Shown here piece after piece: positions 1 through 5,776 of a stretch of DNA of 6,114 bases. The stretch lies in assembly GCA_012960055.1 (NCBI GenBank), contig DUCA01000059.1, positions 1 through 6,114 on the forward strand, read 5' to 3'. A program made the translations under genes and the position numbers. The stretch is from Cycloclasticus sp. GTDB lineage: Bacteria > Pseudomonadota > Gammaproteobacteria > Methylococcales > Cycloclasticaceae. The notes below the pieces were generated by a model that saw only the letters and a program-made list of their open reading frames with translations, was not told where the DNA came from and ran no database searches. Each line of letters opens with the position of its first letter. Positions within the stretch are counted from its first letter, which is position 1.

Positions 1-1
1 A

Positions 2-142
2 CCAAAAACATTGGATGAAAAAGTCGCACGTTTGCATTTAGAAAAAATTGGTGCAAACTTAACTGAATTGAGCAAAGAACAAGCAGATTACATTAATGTA
101 TCTGTTGATGGTCCATATAAACCTAATCATTACCGTTACTAA
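2..142 (+). CDS. ahcY: Adenosylhomocysteinase, C-terminal end (partial at 5' window edge)
   Basis: The last 46 codons and stop of S-adenosyl-L-homocysteine hydrolase, the cytosolic NAD-dependent enzyme that splits SAH into adenosine and homocysteine to keep methyltransferases running. The visible tail has the family's signature ending: LDEKVARLHLEKIGA, then an EQADYI segment, then VDGPYKPNHYRY at the C-terminus. In the family this C-terminal arm reaches into the NAD site of a neighbouring subunit, and its terminal Lys/Tyr-containing part is highly conserved and intact here. The catalytic and Rossmann regions lie upstream of the window. metF begins only 3 bases after the stop, so the two are almost certainly cotranscribed. 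Any promoter or SAH riboswitch would be outside the window. Identity is very secure despite the short length. Confidence 0.95.
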   Translation, partial: PKTLDEKVARLHLEKIGANLTELSKEQADYINVSVDGPYKPNHYRY

Positions 143-145
143 ACT

Positions 146-994
146 ATGGCATTAGAATCACATCAACCGATTAGCTTCGAGTTTTTCCCGCCAAAAACAG
201 AAGAAGGTCGAGAAAAATTATTAGCGGTTAGTAAAAAGCTGGGTCAAATAGACCCCGCTTATTTCTCTGTTACCTTTGGCGCGGGTGGTAGCACCCAACA
301 AGGTACGATTAACACCGTACTGGACATCAAAAAGCAGGGCTTTTCGGCTGCGCCGCATTTGTCTTGCGTGGGTTCTACTAAAGAGAACATCCGCGAGATA
401 TTAGCGAACTATAAAACGCAGGGTGTTGATCGAATTGTCGCTTTGCGGGGTGATATTCCGTCAGGCACCTTGGATGTAGGAGAGTTTCGTTATGCGAACG
501 AACTGGTGGGCTTTATTCGTGAAGAAACAAACGATCATTTCCACATTGAAGTGGCGGCGTATCCTGAGATTCACCCGCAAGCAAAAAATGCGCAAACGGA
601 TTTAGCGAACTTTAAACAAAAAGTGGAGGCGGGAGCCAATGGCGCCATCACGCAGTACTTTTTCAATTTTGAAGCGTATATTCGATTTGTTGAAGATTGC
701 GATAAAATGGGCATAAATGTTCCGATTGTGCCGGGAATCATGCCGATAACGAATTATTCACAATTGGCGAGGTTCTCGGGTATGTGTGGTGCGGAAATTC
801 CACGTTGGATCGCTAAACGCCTAGAAGGCTTTGCCGATGACCGTGAATCAATCAAAGCATTTGGTGCTGATGTGGTGAGTGAACTGTGCCAATCCTTATT
901 AGATTACGGCTGCCCAGGCCTGCATTTTTACAGCATGAATCAGGCCGAAGCGAGTTTATTGATTTGCCGTAACTTAGGGATTGAAAACGCATGA
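146..994 (+). CDS. metF: 5,10-methylenetetrahydrofolate reductase
   Basis: A 282-residue FAD-dependent enzyme reducing 5,10-methylene-THF to 5-methyl-THF, the methyl donor for methionine synthase. The length fits the bacterial single-domain (βα)8 barrel form. Visible hallmarks are the N-terminal SFEFFPPK (residues 10–17, holding the catalytic Glu12, equivalent to E. coli Glu28), SVTFGAGGST (41–50), the flavin/folate-contacting LRGD (100–103), AAYPEIHP (137–144), ITQYFF (168–173), PGIMPI (196–201) and PGLHFYSMN (257–265). The ATG lies 3 bases after the ahcY stop and has no clear Shine-Dalgarno, which suggests translational coupling. The start is supported because the conserved FEFFPPK motif follows at the usual short distance. 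Its stop overlaps the ycgL start (ATGA at 991–994). Pairing with ahcY makes sense: homocysteine made by AhcY is remethylated using the product of MetF. Confidence 0.97.
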   Translation: MALESHQPISFEFFPPKTEEGREKLLAVSKKLGQIDPAYFSVTFGAGGSTQQGTINTVLDIKKQGFSAAPHLSCVGSTKENIREILANYKTQGVDRIVALRGDIPSGTLDVGEFRYANELVGFIREETNDHFHIEVAAYPEIHPQAKNAQTDLANFKQKVEAGANGAITQYFFNFEAYIRFVEDCDKMGINVPIVPGIMPITNYSQLARFSGMCGAEIPRWIAKRLEGFADDRESIKAFGADVVSELCQSLLDYGCPGLHFYSMNQAEASLLICRNLGIENA

Positions 995-1287
995 ATGAAC
1001 AGCAAGAAATAGCCTGCGCAGTTTATAAAACAGCTAAGCGCGATGGTTTATATTTGTACGTAAAAGAACAAGACGACTTTTCTGATGTGCCAGATGAAGT
1101 GATGAAACAGTTCCCAAAACCAGAGCATGTGTTTGATTTGGAATTGTCTGCAGACAGGCCATTAGCGCGAGAAAATGTGTTTAAAGTGATTGAAAATTTG
1201 CAAACACAAGGCTTTCACCTACAAATGCCGCCCAAGGCGGAAAGCCCGATTGACACCATTACCCTGCCAGATAGTTTGCACGGCTAA
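991..1287 (+). CDS. ycgL: YcgL domain-containing protein
   Basis: A 98-residue small protein of the YcgL family, found mainly in gammaproteobacteria and of unestablished biochemical function. Recognisable parts are the opening strand and KRDGLYLYV (residues 16–24), DDFSDVPDEVMKQF (28–41), a stretch around 44–52 matching the family's middle strand, and GFHLQMPPK (74–82) near the C-terminus, corresponding to the family's GYYLQ-PPP motif. A short tail rich in D, T and L follows the domain. The start codon overlaps the metF stop by four bases (ATGA), with an AGGGA ribosome-binding site 10 bases upstream inside metF (976–980). rsmE begins 2 bases after its stop. In enteric genomes ycgL sits elsewhere, near min genes, so this location gives no functional clue. 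The family assignment is firm; its role is unknown. Confidence 0.9.
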   Translation: MNEQQEIACAVYKTAKRDGLYLYVKEQDDFSDVPDEVMKQFPKPEHVFDLELSADRPLARENVFKVIENLQTQGFHLQMPPKAESPIDTITLPDSLHG

Positions 1288-1289
1288 AA

Positions 1290-2021
1290 ATGCGAATTTC
1301 ACGCTTATTTGTTGAGCATGCATTAGCTGAGAGCAGTGTTATTACCTTGGAGACCGATGCGGCGCATTACTTACGTAATGTATTGCGCTTAAAAAAAGGC
1401 TTCTTACTAACGGTGTTTAACGGCAAAGGCGATGAATACTCAGCAACCGTGGCAGAGGTCAGCAGAAAATCAGTCAGCCTAAACATCGGCGAATGGCGTG
1501 ATGTGAATTTAGAATCGCCCTTGACCATTGAGCTGGGCTTAAGCGTATCGCGCGGCGAACGTATGGACGTGGCAATACAAAAAGCCACCGAATTAGGTGT
1601 CGCAGTTATTACGCCCGTCATCACCCAGCATTGTGTCGTCAAGCTAACGGATGAACGGCGACTTCAACGTCACCACCATTGGCAGAATATTGTGTACCGT
1701 GCGTGTGAGCAATGCGGTAGAAATATCCCGCCTACACTCAATGTAACAATGGATTTGGCTGATTGGCTAAACAGTGACTTGGCTCTTAGTCGTATTATTT
1801 TTGAGCCGGGTAAAACGAATACGTTAAAAACGTATGCAAAGCCAGAAGGTGGTGTGGCCGTATTGATCGGTCCAGAAGGTGGTTTTTCAGAGAAAGAAGT
1901 AACAGATGCAGAGCACGCTGGTTTCAGTGCGCTTGGTTTTGGGCCAAGGGTGGTTAGGAATGAAACAGCGGCTATTGCTTCTATTGCGGCTATGCAGGTG
2001 TTATGGGGGGATATGGGGTAG
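1290..2021 (+). CDS. rsmE: 16S rRNA (uracil-1498-N3)-methyltransferase RsmE
   Basis: A 243-residue SPOUT-class methyltransferase that uses SAM to methylate N3 of U1498 in 16S rRNA on the assembled 30S subunit. The N-terminal PUA-like RNA-binding part covers about residues 1–70 (HYLRNVLRLKKG at 26–37, FNGKGDEY at 43–50). The C-terminal trefoil-knot domain includes IQKATELGV (96–104), RACEQCGRN (137–145), the SAM-binding LIGPEGGFS (192–200), and LGFGPRVVRNETA (215–227), the knot signature usually written LG-R-LR-ETA. Length and ending (QVLWGDMG) are normal, so the gene looks complete. The ATG lies 2 bases after the ycgL stop with no strong Shine-Dalgarno, consistent with coupling. In many gammaproteobacteria rsmE directly precedes gshB. 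Here a 445-base interval holding a small ORF separates them, suggesting something was inserted between them. Confidence 0.96.
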   Translation: MRISRLFVEHALAESSVITLETDAAHYLRNVLRLKKGFLLTVFNGKGDEYSATVAEVSRKSVSLNIGEWRDVNLESPLTIELGLSVSRGERMDVAIQKATELGVAVITPVITQHCVVKLTDERRLQRHHHWQNIVYRACEQCGRNIPPTLNVTMDLADWLNSDLALSRIIFEPGKTNTLKTYAKPEGGVAVLIGPEGGFSEKEVTDAEHAGFSALGFGPRVVRNETAAIASIAAMQVLWGDMG

Positions 2022-2037
2022 CAGCATCGCTGCCACT

Positions 2038-2075
2038 GGGCATTCATTTCTTTTGCATGCCCGAAGAGTTTTTTT
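2038..2075 (+). terminator. Weak hairpin followed by a T-run after rsmE
   Basis: An inverted repeat GGGCAT (2038–2043) / ATGCCC (2057–2062) with a 13-base loop is followed, after six bases, by seven consecutive T (2069–2075). A second, tighter hairpin (GCAGC, loop ATC, GCTGC, 2021–2033) sits just upstream at the rsmE stop codon. Together they could attenuate transcription leaving rsmE. The 6-bp stem, long loop and gap before the T-run are poor for an intrinsic terminator, and the region may instead be the broken 5' part of a decayed gene. A tentative call. Confidence 0.25.
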
Positions 2076-2099
2076 GAAATAGAGGCAGAACAAGTCATT

Positions 2100-2447
2100 G
2101 TGCTTCTTGAGTTGATGGTCATTGATGATGTGACGGCAGTACTGCAAGCAGAAGCCGATAAAGTAGATGCTGAAGCGAAAGCCGGAGCTGAAAAATTGAA
2201 AACTCGCCGCTCTGTTCAGAATTTTTTTGAGATGGGAATATTGGAGGGGGTCGAGCTTAAATTCACGCAAGGCGATTTTAGCTGTAGAGTCATTAATGGT
2301 CGTAGGGTTAGTTATAATGGCGTAGAAACGTCTTTAACAGCCTTAATGCAAAAATTACTCGACACTAACCGCCCGTTACGGCCGTCACCTCATTGGTTGT
2401 TTAATGGTTGGCGGTTAAGCGAGATATTTAACGAGACTTACGTATAA
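2100..2447 (+). CDS. Small protein, likely C-terminal remnant of a GIY-YIG/T5orf172-type nuclease
   Basis: A 115-codon ORF; the start shown is GTG, and an ATG at codon 6 (2115) is an alternative. An acidic, Ala/Lys-rich helical stretch (residues 9–35, with AEADKVDAEAKAGAEKLK at 17–34) leads into a compact β-rich module: MGILEGVELKF (45–55), CRV (62–64), VSYNG (70–74), SLTALMQKLL (78–87), HWLFNGWRLSEI (98–109). This pattern resembles small C-terminal modules on GIY-YIG and restriction-related proteins, of the general RAMA/DUF4357 kind; I have not verified the family. The frame is open back to the rsmE stop, and codons before the GTG read SFFEIEAEQVI, like the end of a T5orf172 GIY-YIG domain, so the catalytic part appears to be lost. 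No good ribosome-binding site precedes the start (AGAGG is 14 bases away). It may be expressed as a small protein or be a pseudogene. Confidence 0.5.
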   Translation: MLLELMVIDDVTAVLQAEADKVDAEAKAGAEKLKTRRSVQNFFEMGILEGVELKFTQGDFSCRVINGRRVSYNGVETSLTALMQKLLDTNRPLRPSPHWLFNGWRLSEIFNETYV

Positions 2448-2456
2448 CTTAAAACC

Positions 2457-2460
2457 GGAG
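2457..2460 (+). promoter_or_regulatory. Ribosome-binding site of gshB
   Basis: A GGAG sits 6 bases before the gshB ATG, in the 19-base gap after the preceding small ORF. It is the clearest Shine-Dalgarno in the window and fixes the gshB start. Its strength suggests that gshB starts translation independently, unlike most of its neighbours, which appear coupled to the gene in front. Confidence 0.65.
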
Positions 2461-2466
2461 TAACTC

Positions 2467-3408
2467 ATGCGCTTAGGCGTCGTAATGGATCCCATTGGGT
2501 CAATCAATATCAAAAAAGACACCACGTTTGCTATGTTGCTTGAGGCGCAAAGCAGAGGTTGGGAGTTGTTCTATATGGAACAGCAAGATTTGTACTTAAT
2601 CAATGGCATAGCGAAGGCGACGTATAAGCCGTTAACGGTTCAGCGTAATGAAAACAGTTGGTTTGAATTAGGCGAACCTATTGATAACGTGATGAGCGAG
2701 ATGGACGCGATTTTGATGCGTGTTGATCCGCCATTTGATATGAACTTTATCTATACGACATACGTTTTAGAACAAGCTGAAGCGGATGGCGTGTTGGTAG
2801 TGAATAAACCGCAGTCTTTACGCGACGCGAATGAAAAGCTGTTTACCGCGTGGTTTCCAGACTGCTGCTCCCCTACTCTCGTTACATCTCAAGCACAGCG
2901 CATTAAAAACTTTTTGACTGAACATGAAGATGTGATTGTTAAGCCGTTAGATGGCATGGGCGGAGCGTCGATTTTTAGACTGAAAAAAGCCGATCACAAT
3001 TTGGGTGTGGTATTGGAGACAATGACGAATCACGGCAAAGAGCTCACGATGGTGCAGCGTTATTTGCCAGAAATTAAGCAGGGAGATAAGCGCATCCTAA
3101 TCATCAATGGTAAACCGGTGCCTTATGCGTTGGCTCGTATTCCTGCAGAAGGGGAAACACGAGGAAATTTAGCGGCGGGTGGAACCGGCGAGGGGCGCGA
3201 ATTATCCGATAGAGATCGTTGGTTATGTGAGCAAATTGGCCCAACATTGGTTGAAAAAGGTCTATTCTTCGTCGGGCTAGATGTGATTGGCGACTATGTG
3301 ACGGAAATTAATGTAACCAGTCCGACCTGCGTTCAAGAACTAGATAATTTGTATGACTTGAATATCAGCGGTTTGTTGATGGATTGTATTGAGGAAAAAT
3401 TAGCATAG
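2467..3408 (+). CDS. gshB: Glutathione synthetase
   Basis: A 313-residue cytosolic ATP-grasp ligase joining γ-glutamylcysteine and glycine to form glutathione, using ATP and Mg2+. The length matches E. coli GshB (316). Visible features are the N-terminal substrate domain opening MRLGVVMDPI, MRVDPPFD (84–91), VVNKP (111–115), the ATP-grasp glycine-rich loop VKPLDGMGGASIF (158–170), GDKRIL (206–211), RGNLAAGG (232–239) and the metal-binding GLDVIGDYVTEINVTSPT (270–287), with Glu280 and Asn282 as expected Mg ligands. All key motifs are intact. A GGAG ribosome-binding site supports the start. The TonB-family gene begins 2 bases after the stop. In E. coli the order is rsmE–gshB–yqgE–yqgF; here the same neighbours occur with a small ORF before gshB and a tonB-like gene after it. 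Confidence 0.97.
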   Translation: MRLGVVMDPIGSINIKKDTTFAMLLEAQSRGWELFYMEQQDLYLINGIAKATYKPLTVQRNENSWFELGEPIDNVMSEMDAILMRVDPPFDMNFIYTTYVLEQAEADGVLVVNKPQSLRDANEKLFTAWFPDCCSPTLVTSQAQRIKNFLTEHEDVIVKPLDGMGGASIFRLKKADHNLGVVLETMTNHGKELTMVQRYLPEIKQGDKRILIINGKPVPYALARIPAEGETRGNLAAGGTGEGRELSDRDRWLCEQIGPTLVEKGLFFVGLDVIGDYVTEINVTSPTCVQELDNLYDLNISGLLMDCIEEKLA

Positions 3409-3410
3409 CA

Positions 3411-4259
3411 GTGACTTCGGCAACTATATCATCAGCGGATAAACTAGGCCTAACGCTGTTTACGGCGGGCATTGTGCATGCCTTAGTTATTCTAGGTGTG
3501 AGCTTTGATGTCGACGTTCCCCGCTCGATGAATAAGGTGTTGGAAATTGTATTAATTACCACGCCAGACAAGCAGCGTCCAGATAAAGCTGACTTTCTTG
3601 CCCAAGAGGATCAAGTTGGCAGTGGTGAGGCAGAAGAAAAAGCCATCAATCAACAGCAAGCCGCACCCCAACCAACGAAAAAGGCAGTGCTGACGCAATC
3701 TGATAAAACCCAAAAAGCTCAAGCACAAGCACAAAAAGTGTTGCTACAATCAGAAGCGGATGTGGCGATTGATGCGAGCAATAAGAAGGTTCCGAGGGAA
3801 AGCAAAGAGCTGACGACGGCCGACCTGCTGCGACAAAGCGAAGAAATCGCACGCTTGCAGGCTGAATTGAATGAGGCAATAACGAGCTATTCGAGACGGC
3901 CGCGTAAACTGCACATCAACTCGATTAATGCGCATAAGTATAAAGCGGCGAGTTACGAAGCTGCTTGGCAACAAAAAATTGAGCGCGTGGGCAATCTGAA
4001 TTACCCCAGTGACGTGCGGCGTAAAAGCCTATCAGGCACCTTGGTGATGAGTGTTGAACTGTATGCGGACGGTAATTTAAAGAAAATAATCATTAACCGC
4101 CGCTCGGGGCATAAAATTATTGATGACGCCGCGATCAATATTGTTAAACTGGCAGCACCCTTCGCGCCATTACCAATAGAGCTACAAAAGGAAGTGGATA
4201 TTTTGGTGATTACACGAACATGGCAGTTTTTAAACGAAGGATCCTTGAGAACTAAATAG
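3411..4259 (+). CDS. TonB family protein (TonB3-like, energy transducer)
   Basis: A 282-residue protein with TonB architecture. After a short cytoplasmic N-terminus comes one membrane segment (about residues 12–31, containing the HALVILGVSF core with a His early in the helix as in TonB). Next is a periplasmic linker (about 50–160) rich in Q, A, K and E, then a helical segment (TTADLLRQSEEIARLQAELNEA, shown here only by its span 135–156). The C-terminal TonB fold (about 180–275) has YP at 198–199, SLSGTLVMSVEL (206–217), ADG (219–221), and a final strand before WQF (271–273). The linker lacks the Pro-Lys/Pro-Glu repeats of classical TonB. The start is GTG, forced by a stop just upstream in frame and by the membrane segment; the Shine-Dalgarno is weak. 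Position between gshB and yqgE matches tonB3 of Pseudomonas aeruginosa (PA0406), which has been linked to twitching motility; that role here is inference. Confidence 0.88.
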   Translation: MTSATISSADKLGLTLFTAGIVHALVILGVSFDVDVPRSMNKVLEIVLITTPDKQRPDKADFLAQEDQVGSGEAEEKAINQQQAAPQPTKKAVLTQSDKTQKAQAQAQKVLLQSEADVAIDASNKKVPRESKELTTADLLRQSEEIARLQAELNEAITSYSRRPRKLHINSINAHKYKAASYEAAWQQKIERVGNLNYPSDVRRKSLSGTLVMSVELYADGNLKKIIINRRSGHKIIDDAAINIVKLAAPFAPLPIELQKEVDILVITRTWQFLNEGSLRTK

Positions 4260-4267
4260 AAGAATCA

Positions 4268-4831
4268 ATGAATACAAGCAGTTATTTAACCAATAATTTT
4301 CTCATTGCCATGCCCAGTTTGGAAGGCGATGATTTTTCGAAATCCGTTACCTATTTATGTCAGCACGATGAAGACGGTGCTTTAGGGCTTGTGATTAATA
4401 AGCCGCATACGATGACAATGAGAGCTATTTTTGATCAGTTATCAATTAAAGCGATTAACCCAGAGGTGGCGGAGGTTCCGTTGTTTATGGGCGGTCCGGT
4501 GCAACCCGGGCGCGGGTTTGTTCTGCATACGCCGGTCGGCGACTGGGATTCCAGTTTGAAGGTGAATGATGAATTTGCACTCACCAGCTCAACAGATATT
4601 TTAATCGCGATTGCTGAAGGTAGAGGGCCTGAGAAGTGGTTAGTTGCTCTAGGCTATGCGGGTTGGGATGCAGGGCAACTAGAGCAAGAGATTCAACGTA
4701 ATGCATGGCTCCACGGCGAAGCGGAGCAACACATTATTTTTGAAGAGCCAGTGATACAGCGCTGGGAATTGGCGGGTCATAGAATTGGTGTCGATATCAG
4801 TTTAATGAGTAACGATGCAGGCCACTGCTAA
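4268..4831 (+). CDS. yqgE: YqgE/AlgH family protein (UPF0301)
   Basis: A 187-residue cytosolic protein of the YqgE/AlgH family, whose molecular function is not established; the AlgH name comes from a proposed link to alginate regulation in Pseudomonas. The family's landmarks are all present: NNFLIAMPSL (residues 9–18), GALGLVINKP (37–46), FMGGPV with PGRGFVLH following (73–87), LGYAGWDAGQLE (128–139), and the closing SLMSNDAGHC (178–187), where the family usually ends GHA. The length is typical. The ATG is 8 bases after the TonB-family stop with only a weak purine-rich site (AGAAGA). Its stop codon TAA shares one base with the ruvX ATG. yqgE next to ruvX is one of the most stable gene pairs in gammaproteobacteria. 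Confidence 0.96.
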   Translation: MNTSSYLTNNFLIAMPSLEGDDFSKSVTYLCQHDEDGALGLVINKPHTMTMRAIFDQLSIKAINPEVAEVPLFMGGPVQPGRGFVLHTPVGDWDSSLKVNDEFALTSSTDILIAIAEGRGPEKWLVALGYAGWDAGQLEQEIQRNAWLHGEAEQHIIFEEPVIQRWELAGHRIGVDISLMSNDAGHC

Positions 4832-5256
4832 TGGCCATTTGCTTGGGCTTTGATTACGGCGTTAAGAAAATAGGCGTCGCGGTGGGTGATACGGAGACGA
4901 ATATTGCTAATGCCATTGCAACGGTTCGAGCGGTTAAGCAAAAAACCGGTTGGGATGAGATAACCCAGCTTATTGAGACCTGGCAGCCGAAAAAAATGGT
5001 GGTGGGCATCTCGCGAAAAGAAGACGGTAGTGATAATGATGTCACACCAAAAATGATTCGCTTTTCACGCCAGCTAGAAGGGCGCTATCAATGCCCCGTT
5101 GAGTTGTTTGATGAAGCGTTAACTACCTTTGAGGCAAAGCAAATGCTGTTTGATGAAGTGCAAGTGAGCGCCAATAAATTGTGGGAAGTGCAAGACGAAT
5201 TGGCGGCACAGCTCATTTTACAAAGCTGGTTAAATACAAGGAAACAGGTTAACTAA
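4831..5256 (+). CDS. ruvX: Pre-16S rRNA processing nuclease (Holliday junction resolvase-like) RuvX/YqgF
   Basis: A 141-residue RNase H-fold nuclease. In E. coli YqgF is implicated in maturing the 5' end of 16S rRNA; the resolvase label is older and based on fold. Motifs are the first acidic strand LGFDYGVKKIGVAVGD (5–20, catalytic Asp8), VVGI (57–60) followed by DGSDND (65–70), FDEALTTFEAKQML (93–106) with Asp94/Glu95, and VQDELAAQLILQSWL (120–134) with Asp122. The usual DERLTT motif reads DEALTT here, and the usual GLP after VVG is GIS; acidic residues are kept. The ATG overlaps the last base of the yqgE stop, so translation is probably coupled, with a GCAGG-like site about 10 bases upstream. 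The pyrR ATG is 2 bases past the stop. Confidence 0.95.
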   Translation: MAICLGFDYGVKKIGVAVGDTETNIANAIATVRAVKQKTGWDEITQLIETWQPKKMVVGISRKEDGSDNDVTPKMIRFSRQLEGRYQCPVELFDEALTTFEAKQMLFDEVQVSANKLWEVQDELAAQLILQSWLNTRKQVN

Positions 5257-5258
5257 CC

Positions 5259-5771
5259 ATGGAAATAGATTTATCGTCTATCGATATTAATGCGATTATC
5301 GAGGTGACGGCGGATGATATAAAACGGCATATGGCGATTAACAACATTGTTGATCCGTTGATGATAGGCGTGCATACGGGCGGTTTGTGGGTTGCTGAGA
5401 AATTGCATGAAGAACTGGGGTTAACAAAACCGCTAGGTGATATTGATATTTCTTTTTACCGTGATGACTTCACGCGCATTGGCCTGAACCCTCAAGTTAA
5501 GCCGAGCAAAATCCCCTGTGGAGTTGAGGGCGAGCACATTATTTTGGTTGATGATGTGTTGTATACCGGTCGAACTATCCGCGCAGCACTGAATGAGATC
5601 TTCGATTATGGCCGCCCAGATAGTGTTACTTTGGTCGTTTTAGTTGACAGAGGCGCGCGCGAATTACCGATTCATGCCGACATTGTTGGTTTGAAACTGG
5701 ATTTATCACCCCAAAAACAGGTAAAATTGACTGGACCGGCGCCTTTAGCGCTTGAAACTAACCGGAATTGA
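5259..5771 (+). CDS. pyrR: Bifunctional pyrimidine operon regulator / uracil phosphoribosyltransferase PyrR
   Basis: A 170-residue type I phosphoribosyltransferase. PyrR homologues make UMP from uracil and PRPP, and in Bacillus also bind pyr mRNA to attenuate transcription; in pseudomonads the regulatory part is less well defined. Seen here are the N-terminal helix region (ITADD-like, 15–20), the IGVHTGGLWVAEKL stretch (36–49) that contributes to the phosphate-binding site, ISFYRDDF (64–71), the PRPP-binding loop IILVDDVLYTGRT (94–106) with both acidic residues, and VLVDRGARELPI (127–138). The length matches bacterial PyrR. An AGG about 10 bases ahead of the ATG can serve as ribosome-binding site. 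pyrB begins 5 bases after the stop, so PyrR sits directly ahead of the pathway gene it may regulate. No attenuator-type terminator is visible between pyrR and pyrB. Confidence 0.95.
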   Translation: MEIDLSSIDINAIIEVTADDIKRHMAINNIVDPLMIGVHTGGLWVAEKLHEELGLTKPLGDIDISFYRDDFTRIGLNPQVKPSKIPCGVEGEHIILVDDVLYTGRTIRAALNEIFDYGRPDSVTLVVLVDRGARELPIHADIVGLKLDLSPQKQVKLTGPAPLALETNRN

Positions 5772-5776
5772 CTGAT

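Noticed and set aside
100..145. Possible SAH riboswitch or promoter ahead of metF.
   Set aside because: The ahcY–metF gap is 3 bases and the preceding sequence is clearly coding; any riboswitch would lie upstream of ahcY, outside the window.
2053..2080. Promoter-like pair TTGCAT … TGAAAT with 16-base spacing upstream of the small ORF.
   Set aside because: The -35 matches only three of six consensus bases and the -10 is poor; such pairs are common by chance in this composition.
1670..2270. Minus-strand open frames at 1670–2122 and 2001–2270 opposite rsmE and the small ORF.
   Set aside because: They lie opposite a well-supported gene, have unremarkable composition (many Ser, Cys and Phe as expected from antisense reading), and show no recognisable motif or ribosome-binding site.
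3640..3760. Gln/Ala-rich stretch in the TonB-family gene considered as a tandem DNA repeat.
   Set aside because: The caagcacaagcacaa motif repeats only a few times and is accounted for by a low-complexity periplasmic linker.
3552..3974. Three overlapping minus-strand open frames opposite the TonB-family gene.
   Set aside because: Their Leu/Phe/Cys-rich translation is what antisense of the Gln/Lys-rich linker produces; the sense gene explains the region.
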